NCBI GenBank assembly: GCA_026874595.1
Contig: CM049316.1
Coordinates: forward strand, 59,653,676-59,717,675
Origin: Sipunculus nudus
Lineage: Eukaryota; Annelida; Sipuncula; Golfingiida; Sipunculidae
Direction of reading: 5' to 3'
DNA length: 64,000 bases
Under the pieces are notes generated by a model, which saw only the letters and a list, made by a program, of their open reading frames with translations, made no database searches and was not told the origin of the DNA. Below, piece by piece: positions 34,279-45,481 of the stretch. Each line of letters begins with the position of its first letter. Within the stretch, counting starts at the first letter, position 1. The translations under genes and the position numbers were made by a program.

Positions 34279-34332
<54 letters not shown>
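34279..34332. repeat. (TA)n microsatellite
   Basis: About 27 TA units, continuing into a TAATATTATATATTA low-complexity tail. Confidence 0.97.
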
Positions 34333-34338
<6 letters not shown>

Positions 34339-35089
34339 TATATTATGTGTGTCTGTATATAATATGATTTCCTGTAACATTGTTTACAGAAACAACAATT
34401 TTAAATATTAATTTGAAGAGGTAAAATTGTCTGATATTTACTGTAAAGCCTTCATTCGATCTTCTTCTAGCATTGCAGTTGGCCCTATAAATATTTCCAA
34501 ACGGCAGATGCGTGTGGCGGCTCCAAGCCATATATTGAAACCATATCAATCGAAACGCTGGTCCGGGCCAGGAAAGTGGAACCCTTTTCTTGATCCCTGC
34601 TTATTTGGTGAACATCCTTCTTTTTGATACTGGATATTTAAACCAAATAACATCCTTAATGGTGTTTGGGTTTGCTCAGTATACATTTCTTCACTAGGTT
34701 TACTATAACATTGATACTTGATGTACGCTGTGAATATTAGCGGTTTGTATGCGTGTGATAACTGAATAAATTGCCTAAGTTTTAAGGTTTTTTATAAATG
34801 TGATTACATAAGAAATATATATGAGCCAGTGATTCAGTATATTCTCCTCTTTTATTCATCTCGACTTAATGCAATTTGTTTAATGAATGATTACAATATC
34901 ACAAATTATCACACATTTTCATCTTTGTTTTAAACATTTGTGCAAATAAGTTTTACATCTGATATTCGCATGTAATAGGCCTATAAGAATCAATCATATT
35001 CTTTATAAGTATGGATGTTAATCTGCACTGCAGTTCGTCGTCTAACCCGAAATAAATATCGAGATGTCAGAGTGCCATGCTCAGTTATA
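34333..35089. other. No gene seen
   Basis: AT-rich unique sequence. The short frames at 34343-34627 overlap antisense and have no support. Confidence 0.5.
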
Positions 35090-35550
35090 ACGAGAACCGC
35101 TAAGTATGCAAATATTTTCGTCAATTTTGACCACACCTCATGGCCTAAAAAAAGACTTAATTGATACTGAAATAAACTAGATCAATCGTTAGATATGAAT
35201 GTATACTTTCTAAAAACACCTACATTAACCTGTAACTCATGCAGCTTATTGGTAAATCCCCCTGCATGTTTAATGCATCACAAGGATGTCTCACGCGGAT
35301 TACTGGACCATATATGTATATATATAGGCAACTTGTAGTCAATACAGGAAATGACTTCTCACTAGAGAAGGTTTTACACGTTGGTTTGTGTGTAATCTTT
35401 TGTATTTATGCATCTCTACTATTAATATTACATGTTTACAACGTTATCGTTGGCCGTTGCATTGCAATTTCCCGTATTACTTGTGTCAAGACTCAGTAAG
35501 GCTTACTAGTCCAATATAAATGCCTACTGAGTCGTGTTCTAATGTGACTT
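35090..35550 (+). mobile_element. Copy of the GATGCAAATATTTTCGTC repeat family
   Basis: It aligns with 25256-25795. Blocks are TATGCAAATATTTTCGTCAA, CACCTCATGGCCTA, TGGTAAATCCCCCTGCATGT and ATATAAATGCCTACTGAGTC. The 86-codon frame inside it (35239-35499) is repeat-derived. Confidence 0.7.
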
Positions 35551-35635
35551 CATGGTTGATTTGGGTTCATGAGTAAAAAAGCAGACTTTTATAGCATTAA
35601 ACCCTAATTTGAATAAAGGCGTTGTCCCCGGGAGG

Positions 35636-35638
<3 letters not shown>

Positions 35639-35694
<56 letters not shown>
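35639..35694. repeat. (TA)n microsatellite
   Basis: About 28 TA units. Confidence 0.97.
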
Positions 35695-35699
<5 letters not shown>

Positions 35700-36805
35700 A
35701 TAACTACTTTTGAGATTGAGAAATGAAATTTTTTATGTGATGGTCTAATTTGTCTTATTATTAACTTGATCAAATTCCGGCCACGCTTGATTGTGACACG
35801 CCTTGCTATATATATATGAATACAGTCAGACAGTTAACAAATGAAAATAAGGATAGGTCAATAAAGAGAAAATAAAATACCATTTAATTAAAGCAGAAGA
35901 AGTGACGTCATCAACCTCATGTTTAATGAATTAAAAGCAATTATGTGGTTCACCTTTTAAAGAATATCACTGTTTATTAATGAAATATTTCGAAGTGATT
36001 TTATGTGAGGTTAAGTATATCATAAAGTATGAGCACATGAACCAAATCGTACATACAACCAATGACAGAATTAGTAACATACAAGATTGTTTTTAGCAAG
36101 TGATATATTTTGTTACAAAAGATTAATCCCTTTACCATTACCGCCCAGGACGGTCAGCCATGCGGGGAGGCTAATTAATTAAGTAGCACCATTGCCAAGT
36201 CTGATCTTTCGTTTTTGGCGGCAGTGACACGGCGCAGCCACTGACACATGACAATGTTAAGTGATGCTTTATGTGACTACATTAACCTTCAGGTCTGGTT
36301 TTGTGTTGGTACGTCTGAATTCAGAGCTAGTCTTAATTAAAGGGACCTAATCACGAACAAAGCATGTTGAATTAACACAAAAATAGTGTCTTCTCTTTGA
36401 AATAAAATAGTACCTGCCAAAGTAATGTACTGAAACCGTTGGCTTACTCCTGTACACGAGTGTTGAAAAAGTGGAACATAAACATAGCGCGAACGCCACC
36501 TGCGTTTTCCGTCTTCTTTTCATGCGCAAAATCGGGCCTCCCGTCAAGCGGTAATGTTTGGTATGCCGTGCCATAACAAGGTTTCAAGCATCTGAAGGGG
36601 ATGTACTGAGACCGTATGCTGAGATGGTTTTGCTGGGAGCCATTTATCTTTGAAGAAAAAACCCTAAAGTATTCTGGACTTAGAAAAAGTGTTCTTGATT
36701 GTGCAACGGCCACACTTATCGGGTGGTCCCAAGGTGAGGTTCCACTTAGTAAGCAAGGTGGTTTCTTTGGAAGGAACTAGTGGCGTTTAAACTTTTTTTA
36801 TATAT
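35695..36805. other. No gene supported
   Basis: It contains one isolated CRE palindrome, TGACGTCA, near 35902. The minus frames at 36347-36713 overlap each other and show no domain. Confidence 0.5.
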
Positions 36806-36960
36806 AGTAAAACTCATGTAGTAAGACAACCTATGCCACTGACCAGTGTGGTCTTAATTCACAGCTGGTCTTATTAGACTGGTCAGTTATAACCATGCTA
36901 TGTACTTACTTTCGGTTTACTAATGGGTGATCTCTATAGACAGGAGGACTTTTAGACAGG

Positions 36961-36964
<4 letters not shown>
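36806..36964. mobile_element. Degenerate CAGTGAAAC-type MITE
   Basis: The left end AGTAAAACTCATGTAGTAAG and the right end, read on the opposite strand TGAACCTGTCTAAAAGTCC, are diverged inverted repeats of the CAGTGAAACCTC type seen at 20701 and 49228. The interior has repeated TGGTCTTA.TTCACAGCTGG/GACTGGTCAGTTA motifs. Like the 20.7-kb copy it borders a TA array. Confidence 0.45.

Positions 36965-37001
<37 letters not shown>
36965..37001. repeat. (TA)n microsatellite
   Basis: About 18 TA units directly after the degenerate MITE. Confidence 0.95.
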
Positions 37002-37004
<3 letters not shown>

Positions 37005-37663
37005 GATTAAACCGGGATGGCTGACCTACGGTGCTACCTGCTATATATATATAAGGTTGGCACCTTGTTGCCGGTGCCCCGATAAAACATACCGGTGATG
37101 GGGAGCATGAAAAAAATGCTTGTTAATTTTATAAAAATAATGTGTAGTAGTATGAAAAAGGGAAATGTTGGCCACGACAAATAATCGGGATTGGGATGAT
37201 TGGCACATATATACACCCATGCATCGGTATTGATGTCATTGTAAAGTCGTCATTACCTGGCTTTGAGTGCAGGTGGGTGTATCTAAATGCCAAGATCATG
37301 GTGGAATTAATAAACCAGAATATCGAAAGCACATTTGCAGGCAGCGGGGATCAGGCAATTAATTTGATCACACATCTGTTAATGCCACGGAATGACGGGG
37401 GTTACAACTTGTTGAGGCAGTACAGGCGGATATCATTCTCTACCATGAATGATAACAATTGTCATATAGAAACATACTACTCCGGAATATTACTTGCAAT
37501 GCTTAAGGAACGTTTAAAAAGAGAAGGGTGTTCTGTGCTTTGAAATTGATTTTCCGTTCCTTTTGATTATTTATGTAAAATTATATTTGTAATTTTTAAA
37601 GGTCTTATGTACCAATTTACAATTGAAATAAGCATTAATTGTTGATACAACGTTTGTCTCTCT

Positions 37664-37666
<3 letters not shown>
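37002..37666. other. No gene supported; 115-codon open frame
   Basis: A plus-strand frame at 37196-37543 is open back to about 37150. It has no recognised domain. In DNA this AT-rich, a few frames of this length are expected by chance in 64 kb. Confidence 0.45.

Positions 37667-37757
<91 letters not shown>
37667..37757. repeat. (TA)n microsatellite, interrupted
   Basis: TA array with one TACATATACACA interruption near the middle. Confidence 0.97.
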
Positions 37758-37760
<3 letters not shown>

Positions 37761-38524
37761 CGGGGGGTTGGGCTTGGGATTTGTATCTGAAGTTAGAAAG
37801 AGTAGAACGCCGAAGAACACGGTTTAAGTTTTTAGAGTGTACACACTCCTTGCAATGATGTTAGTTTCAGTAAACTCATAAAGTCTTGTCTATACATCCA
37901 TGTTATAATTGACGGTGTCACACAACTCCTATGTACCCGACCTCGGAAATGTCCACATTTCGTCGGGAACGATGCCATATGTGCCCTAAGAGGTCCTTTT
38001 GCATATTTTCCAATAAACCCTGAGGAATTTTAGTCAATTTGACAAATTCCCGGTATAGGATCTATCGGAGCGCCAAAAATCAGAAACTTAACGCCATGCA
38101 GTATATGCACTTGGTAACAAATTGGGCAGACCTGCCCCAAATCATGCACGAGTAATATACTAGTTTATAAATTAGTTTTATTCAGTGATATTTCAATAAT
38201 ACATTCAATTCTAAATATATATCCTGTTCATTTATTTGTCATTTACTTCTGCATATCTGCAAAAAAATATGAATATAATATTGTATCTATAAAATAATTC
38301 TGAATATAATTAAATAATTGTGGAATTGTGAAATGATACTACCCTTATCAGGCCAGGGAGTTTAGTTTCGTATTGTATTAAATCAGGATTTTGGACCTGC
38401 AAAAATGTGCAAGAAAAAGAAACCGGTAACGTTACTTTCTATGTATAAGTGGAAACAGGAGCGTCTGTTTGTCTGAAACGTTCGTATCTATTTTCGTAAC
38501 AAAAGGGGAATTCCGATTAGCCTC
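37758..38524. other. No gene seen
   Basis: AT-rich unique sequence without a supported frame. Confidence 0.5.
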
Positions 38525-38650
38525 ACATAACTGCGTAAACAATCCAACACGTGAAAATACAGACACTTGGAGAGATAAGTGGCCTAAACAATATACACAA
38601 GTGACGTCACGTCGCCTAGGTCAGTGACTTAAAGCTTGAGACCAAATCAT
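38525..38650 (+). repeat. Dispersed repeat with CRE palindrome, copy 1
   Basis: ACAGACACTT, ATATACACAAGTGACGTCAC, CCTAGGTCAGTGAC and TTGAGACCAAAT appear in the same order and spacing as at 54763-54845. Both copies preserve TGACGTCAC. Confidence 0.65.
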
Positions 38651-38769
38651 CGGCATAAAACATATATAAAGAAACTGCATATGTAATAAGTGCATGACAT
38701 TACTATGATAGGGGCGCAGGTTACAAGAAGCAGCACGACCAAAACCTATATATAAAACATCTCTTAATC

Positions 38770-39212
38770 CATCCGAGTCCAAGTCCAGGCCACTCGAGTC
38801 CAAGTGTATCCTTTCCTAGTCCGAGTCATTGAAACCTGAGTCCAAGTTAGAGTCCAATCGTAGCTCCTTACTTAAAGAAATTTAAAATGGAAATTTGAGA
38901 TTTTATCTAGTTTTTTATGTTAGTTTATACACATGGTTTTTACTTGAGTGTTTATTAATATTTTGCTCCCGCCACAAAGCTATATGTTCCCAGATTTTCC
39001 TTTTTTTGTAATATTCTGTTTTGTAGTTCGTACATGCATATAAATCTTTTTAGTAAGTAACTTCCTTTCCACTGGACACGAGATGGAGTCGCCCTGATTT
39101 CTTGAGTACTTACCGCCGGGTCCGAGTACAAGTCCGAGTCCAGGACCCTCGAGTCCAAATCCAAGTCCTTAAAACAGTTTACCCGATTCCGGACTCGAAC
39201 CCTACATCACTG
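38770..39212. mobile_element. Element rich in GAGTCCAAGTCC hexamers
   Basis: Both ends carry degenerate GAGTCC/AAGTCC direct repeats (38775-38855 and 39118-39170) around an AT-rich centre. The right end reads CAGTGATGTAGGGTTCGAGT on the opposite strand, a plausible hAT-type terminus. The left terminus is unclear. A related isolated block (CTCGGACTAGGACTCGAGTA) lies at 54401-54420. Confidence 0.5.
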
Positions 39213-39640
39213 GACACAGGCTTGATATGAGATGTACAAACTTTATAACAGGGACCATCATTTATATTTTACAGCCTTCTGATTATTCTGCAGCCAAATG
39301 TAATGGGTTGCTAACCATACTTTGCCATAGTTACATACTTATAATACATATAATACACTAAACGACCAAACAGCTTCTTTTAAATGTATCTGTTTTCACA
39401 TTTGACCTGAAAACTTGAGCTCTATTAACAACATTTATAAAATAAAATTCTGTCTAAAATACTAATTTTATTCCTTTATAATAATATCTGCTATGTAAGG
39501 GTTTTGGTTTCATTCTGATATATTTATACTTATTACGCAAATGCATCATTCCTTCATTATAGCTTGATTATTGGCATCCCTCTGCAAGTTTATAAAACCA
39601 TTTAAAAAGCGATCGGAGGGAGGGGGAGGATATAAATGGT
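39213..39640. other. No gene seen
   Basis: AT-rich unique sequence. Confidence 0.5.
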
Positions 39641-39830
39641 CCGGATCCTCCCCCCCCCCCCTTTTTTTTTTTTTTTTTTTAGCCGCCGGGACCTTTTTTA
39701 AGGGTTTCAGACCAATTTTTGCCGCCTGGACCCCCCCCCTTTTCTGGACCTGCATGTTTATCTATTTTAAGACTTTGTCATTGGAACCCCCCCCCCCCCC
39801 TCCTTTTTCCTAAATCATGGATCCGCCCTT
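39641..39830. mobile_element. Rearranged CAGGGGCGGATCC-type copy
   Basis: It holds CCGGATCC at the left and AATCATGGATCCGCCCTTG at the right, with several poly-C and poly-T runs and a duplicated GCCGCCKGGACC motif. The termini are incomplete. The glycine/proline-rich frames here are homopolymer artefacts. Confidence 0.5.
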
Positions 39831-40467
39831 GTTTTTTTCCAAATTGCAAGGGGCACCCTTGATGGAACATGGCCCCAATCCCGTCATCAAAACAGTCTTG
39901 AAACAAGCCGGGGGGCCTTGGCCCTTATATAGCACTTACATGTGACCGGAAAAGTGGGCCTAAAGCTAACGGCATCTGCTAAACCACTATACGGGTGGTT
40001 TCTGTAGAAAACATAGTCCATGTGGGTATACCAGGTTGATATTGTCTGTAAAGAGAACCATATCATGTGGCGTCACCAGTAATATATCTAATTGATTTTC
40101 ATGCTTACATGTCAAAATGCTGTTGTGAGTAACTGGAAAACTTTTTTGTATTCTTCCATCCAGTGACCTTGACCTTTTTGAACACACTCAGTGACCTCCC
40201 CGGTTGAGGGCGCTGCGCCTTTCGATTATGTACCCCATCTTTAATTCCGCAGTCATTCACTGATACACTCATATTTGCACATGTTGCTCTGCAGGGGGGG
40301 GGGGCATTGTCATATTTTTTCAAACATTCGCACAATTGTCAGCTGACTGAATCTAAGCAAAATAATATATTTATTTAATTTCTTTTTACGTATACACTAG
40401 TAGTCCCTATAGTCGGTGATCCCTCAGGCAGTAAGTTAATTGTATTGGGTCCTTATGTAATTGTATT

Positions 40468-40469
<2 letters not shown>
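39831..40469. other. No gene seen
   Basis: It contains a poly-G run at about 40295-40304. No supported frame. Confidence 0.5.

Positions 40470-40511
<42 letters not shown>
40470..40511. repeat. (TA)n microsatellite
   Basis: About 21 TA units. Confidence 0.97.
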
Positions 40512-40512
<1 letters not shown>

Positions 40513-41414
40513 AGGGGTGCTATATGTGTATTCAATATATATTATATGTTATTTGGACAATGCCGTAATTAATATAATTATTCCATGAACTCATTGCGTG
40601 TAGGCTAACAGAAGGGGAAAAGTTCGTGTGCATGGAGAAGGACAGGTACCGGGTGTCCATGCGTGCGTGTATGCTTGTGCGTTGGTCTTGTATATAGATT
40701 GCAAAGACTTGTTCTCACATGTATGGTATATGATTCGGATGGAGTAACGCAAAAAAGATACTGGTATTATATAACAAGTACCAAAAATTAATGTATCATA
40801 CTCATGACAGTTGAAAAACATGCACTGAACGATCCGATGATATTGGATAAGCCAAGCGAGCATGCATGCACTGTATGCACGTCAAAGCCATCAAGTATGT
40901 ATTTGAACAATTATAAGCCGCACCACCTCATCAAAACAGCAGCTTTCAATGGTCATGTGACACTCCTGGCAGTCTTGGCCCTTAACCCCGAAATTCAATT
41001 TAATGTTAAAGGGATATCCAGCAGGAAAAACACGAAAGCTTACTCTTAATTGCTGCCAAAATAATTTCTTTCAGAAATAAACACCGTCTTATTAACAGCA
41101 CCAAAAATATACAAAGTCATGCTGACTTTATTTTCTCAAAAGGAATTTTTTTTCATAAGGTAAGATAGATGAACAAACAGAAAGAGTATTCAACGTAGTA
41201 GTTTTAAATTTGGTCCCGGAATTTGTAATTCAATAAATAGTGAATGTCAGACGTGAATTTTATATCGAACCGAGTTCTGACTTTAGAACCGGTTCACTAC
41301 TTAGAATCAAGCTTAACAAAATTAATACAGCCGCTCATGACCAGGTTTGGGAGCATTAAACTTTAAATACACTAAAAAAATGACAGTTATTTATAAAGAT
41401 TTTTCTTTACCTTG
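40512..41414. other. No gene supported
   Basis: Frames 40591-40863 minus and 40804-41049 plus overlap antisense and lack features. Confidence 0.5.
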
Positions 41415-41563
41415 GGACTTTTTTTCTGTAAGTTTTTCTTTAGTCCGCCTGCGTTGGACCCCCCCCCCCCCCTCCCCTGCGTTGGACTTTTTTTCTGTAA
41501 GTTTTTCTTTAGTCCGCCTGCGTTGGACCCCCCCCCCACCTTTTCCTAAATCATGGATCCGTC
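41415..41563 (+). repeat. 69-bp direct duplication in a CAGGGG-type fragment
   Basis: GGACTTTTTTTCTGTAAGTT and the following TTTCTTTAGTCCGCCTGCG, TTGGACCCC are present twice (41415-41460 and 41484-41529), separated by a poly-C run. The right edge TAAATCATGGATCCG is the terminus type seen at 39815. The duplicated peptide in the 73-codon frame here is a by-product. Confidence 0.85.
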
Positions 41564-42473
41564 TCTGATAATGTGGATCATCTTGTATAATTATGCATGG
41601 AACTTTACAGTATAAATATCAGGCTCCTAGTCAGTCCATCTGTCTGTAACTCTGTATAGCTGTGCATGCTGTTCATTTATGATGAGAGATAATTTTGCCG
41701 GACAATGGTTACGACAAAAGATGAATCTACATGTTGAATAAAATATATTGCCCATAGTATTGACCTGTCAACCGGGAGCCTGTATCATGAATAGGCAAAA
41801 GTCCTGCTTTTCTTGAAGCAGTGCAGTGCGGTTACGGCATAGGGATAAATAATAGTTCTTTAAGATAATCAATAATTCATACTTTGGTCTCAATGTCAAT
41901 GAAAGTTCTGTTTCCACTGGTGCAATGTAATATCATAGTACAAGCAACAGAGCCCTAACTGTACAGAGGTCTTATTATATAGGACGGTCGAAAACAGAGA
42001 TGTCTTGGTACCTATAGTATGGTATACATTTTATATATGAGCTTCCGACTGCCACGAGAACAGGTGCCCTTGAATTGAATACGTTTGTATTGGATCTATA
42101 CACAGTTGTTTCAAGCGTACAGAATCCGAGGTGAATACACCACCAAACGAGCTTTGATCTTTTTTAATCCCAGGTGTATCACGTGTATTTGTATAAACAC
42201 TGCAACCCTCTATAATATATTGTATTGATTGTTTCTCCATGTTTCTGTTCCTTCCGTTTTTCCTTTGTCTGTTTCTGGAGCCAGAAGCACTTTAGGGACT
42301 GAATAATGCCCCAACGTGTGTATAACAATGAGAGTAAAATATATGTTTACACAGCCAGCAAATGCACGACACATAGATTGTTCTAAGGGGAGGGGGAGGT
42401 TGTGCAATTTTATGGTTTCCTTGCGATAAATTACACTATTATTTATCCTTAGTTTGGCTCAAATAAGGTCAAG

Positions 42474-42476
<3 letters not shown>
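41564..42476. other. No gene supported
   Basis: Two minus frames, 42031-42240 and 42210-42407, overlap by 31 bp in different registers. Neither has a recognisable domain. Confidence 0.45.

Positions 42477-42528
<52 letters not shown>
42477..42528. repeat. (TA)n microsatellite
   Basis: About 26 TA units. Confidence 0.97.
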
Positions 42529-42531
<3 letters not shown>

Positions 42532-43576
42532 ATTTTTATGCGTTCATTTCCGTTCATTTTTGTGTTTGTGTGTGTGTTTGTTCACAACATTAAATATAGT
42601 TCTGTGCTAGAAGAAACTTAAACAGCAACAATGTTAAATGAGAAATATCTTTCCTTCGACAAATTACACAACACTGACTTTAATCAATTGCTGGCATGTG
42701 CATAGGAAATAAATAAAGGAATATTTATAAAATATGAATAAAACAAGAACAGTTGTTTTGACAATTGGCAGTCTTGAAGTGTAATAAAGAGGTTTTTAAT
42801 TGAAACTGAGGGTTTTCCTTGATTTCTCGAAGGAAAGAAGTGGAAGAGGCGAAGTTTTTGGTTTGGTTTGAAACTAAAGAACAACTGTATATGTTGAATT
42901 TTAACAGACGTCTGGATGGGCGACGTTTAAATGACCATCACTATATACACATCTCATATGCTTGCAGTCAGCTGAGCTAAACATCAGTCTTATCGTTTAG
43001 GTGTATTGTGTGTGGGAAGTTCTCTTAACCCAAATCCCTCTTTTCATGGAACATTCACCCAAACAGACGCTGTCGATCCCACTGATGCAGTCACGCAAAC
43101 ACATGCCAATCAACACAACACCTCAACAAATTACACATCTCTTTTATTCACATTACACACCTTTGGTAAATGACCTCAAGGAATTGTAGTTTCAGCCTTG
43201 TATAAGAATATACCATAACAAAATAGCATCCAACTATGTAATATGAGTTGTGTGGACAAATCTATGTCATGGACTCTTCCCTACCCCATATTTTGAGAGC
43301 AACATCACTTCCGTTTTTCATCCTCATCTTAATACCAAGGCAACGCAGCAAATTACCTTTAGAACGACAGTTCTGTGTTCTGGTTAGAAGGATGTCATCT
43401 ATTTCATGAACCAAGCCGAGTTTCCATGTGCGCATATATCTCAAATATGATTTAGTAACGGTGGAGTTTCCATGTGTCAGTGTATATGAATATGTATATA
43501 AGATCTAAGGGATATCCGGGAAAATGACGTCACTGAAATATCTATTTTGGGAAGGCTTGCTAGCCCCACTGAACCA

Positions 43577-43578
<2 letters not shown>
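42529..43578. other. No gene; solo Helitron-type terminus
   Basis: GCAGTCAGCTGAGCTAAACA at 42965-42984 matches the terminal hairpin arm of element X (28463-28480), but no core or microsatellite is attached. No supported frame. Confidence 0.45.

Positions 43579-43636
<58 letters not shown>
43579..43636. repeat. (TA)n microsatellite
   Basis: About 29 TA units. Confidence 0.97.
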
Positions 43637-43638
<2 letters not shown>

Positions 43639-45472
43639 GCTGAACGCGCACAGGGAAACACAATCAGCTAGGTCGTTAAAACGATGGAAAACAAAAAGCA
43701 CCCTTCAAAACCGATCAGCTGTTATTTATCACATCTCGTAATACACGAGGTGTTTTAATAGTCTAGCCAATATCATATTTTAGTTAATGCATTTTTACTG
43801 TGAACACGGCCATGAGCTATACATGTTTTCTTTCGCTGACTCCTTAAACTGCCTATACCTTTTAAAAAAGAATTTATGGGATATCTGGTTTACTCTGTGC
43901 ATATATTAATGATCTAAAAGTATAGTTCTGGTTATGAAAAGTTTTTATTACGTGTCCGTGAAAGATGTTTGAACTTGTTTATCAACAACGTGTTTGTACA
44001 CACAGCAATGTTGGCAAAGGAGCTAACTATGTTACCTAAGGTGGTAGAGTGCATCTATGCGTAGGTAGAAAGGTCCATGTGCTAAATGCCTTTTGAAACG
44101 CACTGGCTTATCTGACATGCCGCAAGATGTCCTAGTTGATTTTTTTTTATTTTGGCGGGCCCCCACATATTATAAACATGTTGATATAAACAAAACAAGC
44201 AGCCTGTGTGCGGTGATATCCACGTCTTCTGGCCCTTTTTCATAAAAGCTCCAGGGGATATCATTTAGTTTATAAAGTTCAGATAGGTGATTAGGCCCCT
44301 TTAATTAAGTTGGCTTTAATGGGTCGCTTTGTATAGGCGCTGCGTCATCTGCAAAAGGATGTGCAAATCAATAAATAGATGACTTCGGTGTTTCTGAATC
44401 AAACGCTGTCGCTCTAAAAGATATCAGTAAGCCTTGGGGTGATATTAACCGGGTCTAAACGTCCAGAGTGCTTAAAAATGCTACACACTGCAATATCAGT
44501 CATATGGACAAACAAAACTAAATCATAAAAACATTAAGCAACATTTACCTCCTGCAGCCGAGGTCGGGGGGGGGGGGGGGTGTTAATAATCGATTCCTTA
44601 AAATTACCTATAAACTTATGTTAGCTATCTATATTTATACCTATAAGGTATGGACAGCTGTTTTTCTATATTTTCCTGATATATCCGTGAACCAATATAT
44701 AGTACGGCAAGTAATATGGATATAGTTATTAAAGACAAATATTATTTACATATATACGTTCATGGTGTAATGGTTTTATCCCTGATGCTACTGGTGTAAA
44801 AAATATCACATTTACGAAAGACATGAGCAAATAATCGTAAATAATTCGGAAATAACTTCATGCGCGTATACATTCCCAATTTACAACCGTATTTATGAAG
44901 ACAAAGAGCACAGAAATAAGTCTGACAAATAAGATTCAATGATCTCTGAATATGTTCTTTCTCGCACTAATTGATCCACTATTACACAACATGCATGTGT
45001 CACGTGACCATTAAAGCTACCTCACGTGATCACCCACATGATCAGTTCAGTGACTGAGTCATTGCCTATATATATAAATTTCAACTTACTTGCAGAATTT
45101 ATTGTTTATTGCTTGTTTGTACATAAATGGATCACATACACACGTGAGTCTTTATATACCAATCACCTAGGATTTTTACAATTTGGAGTTAGGAGACCCA
45201 AATTCTTTACATATTGATTGGACGATATAACTGAATTTATCTAACCCAGAGCGTTTTATGGCAGAGTCGCCTGTTATAACCAGGACCTAGACTGGTACCC
45301 TGAGCTATTATAAAGTTGCCAACGCTTGACTTTAAAGCTTGAACTGAAAGAAAGCTCGAGGATAAATCATGAGTCCGTTTTCTTTTTCAATAGCTGGTGT
45401 TTATTTTTTAGTCGGTGTGACCGAAATAGCGCAGGGTACCAGTCTAGCGAAACTTAATCATGTATGTACGTG
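43637..45472. other. No gene seen; poly-G run
   Basis: A poly-G run at about 44566-44580 is the only notable feature. No supported frame. Confidence 0.5.
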
Positions 45473-45481
45473 GAGTATTAA

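Noticed and set aside
37196..37543. 115-codon plus-strand ORF with an open upstream extension
   Set aside because: Considered as an exon, but no acceptor or donor with good context and no recognised family. About this many such frames are expected by chance.
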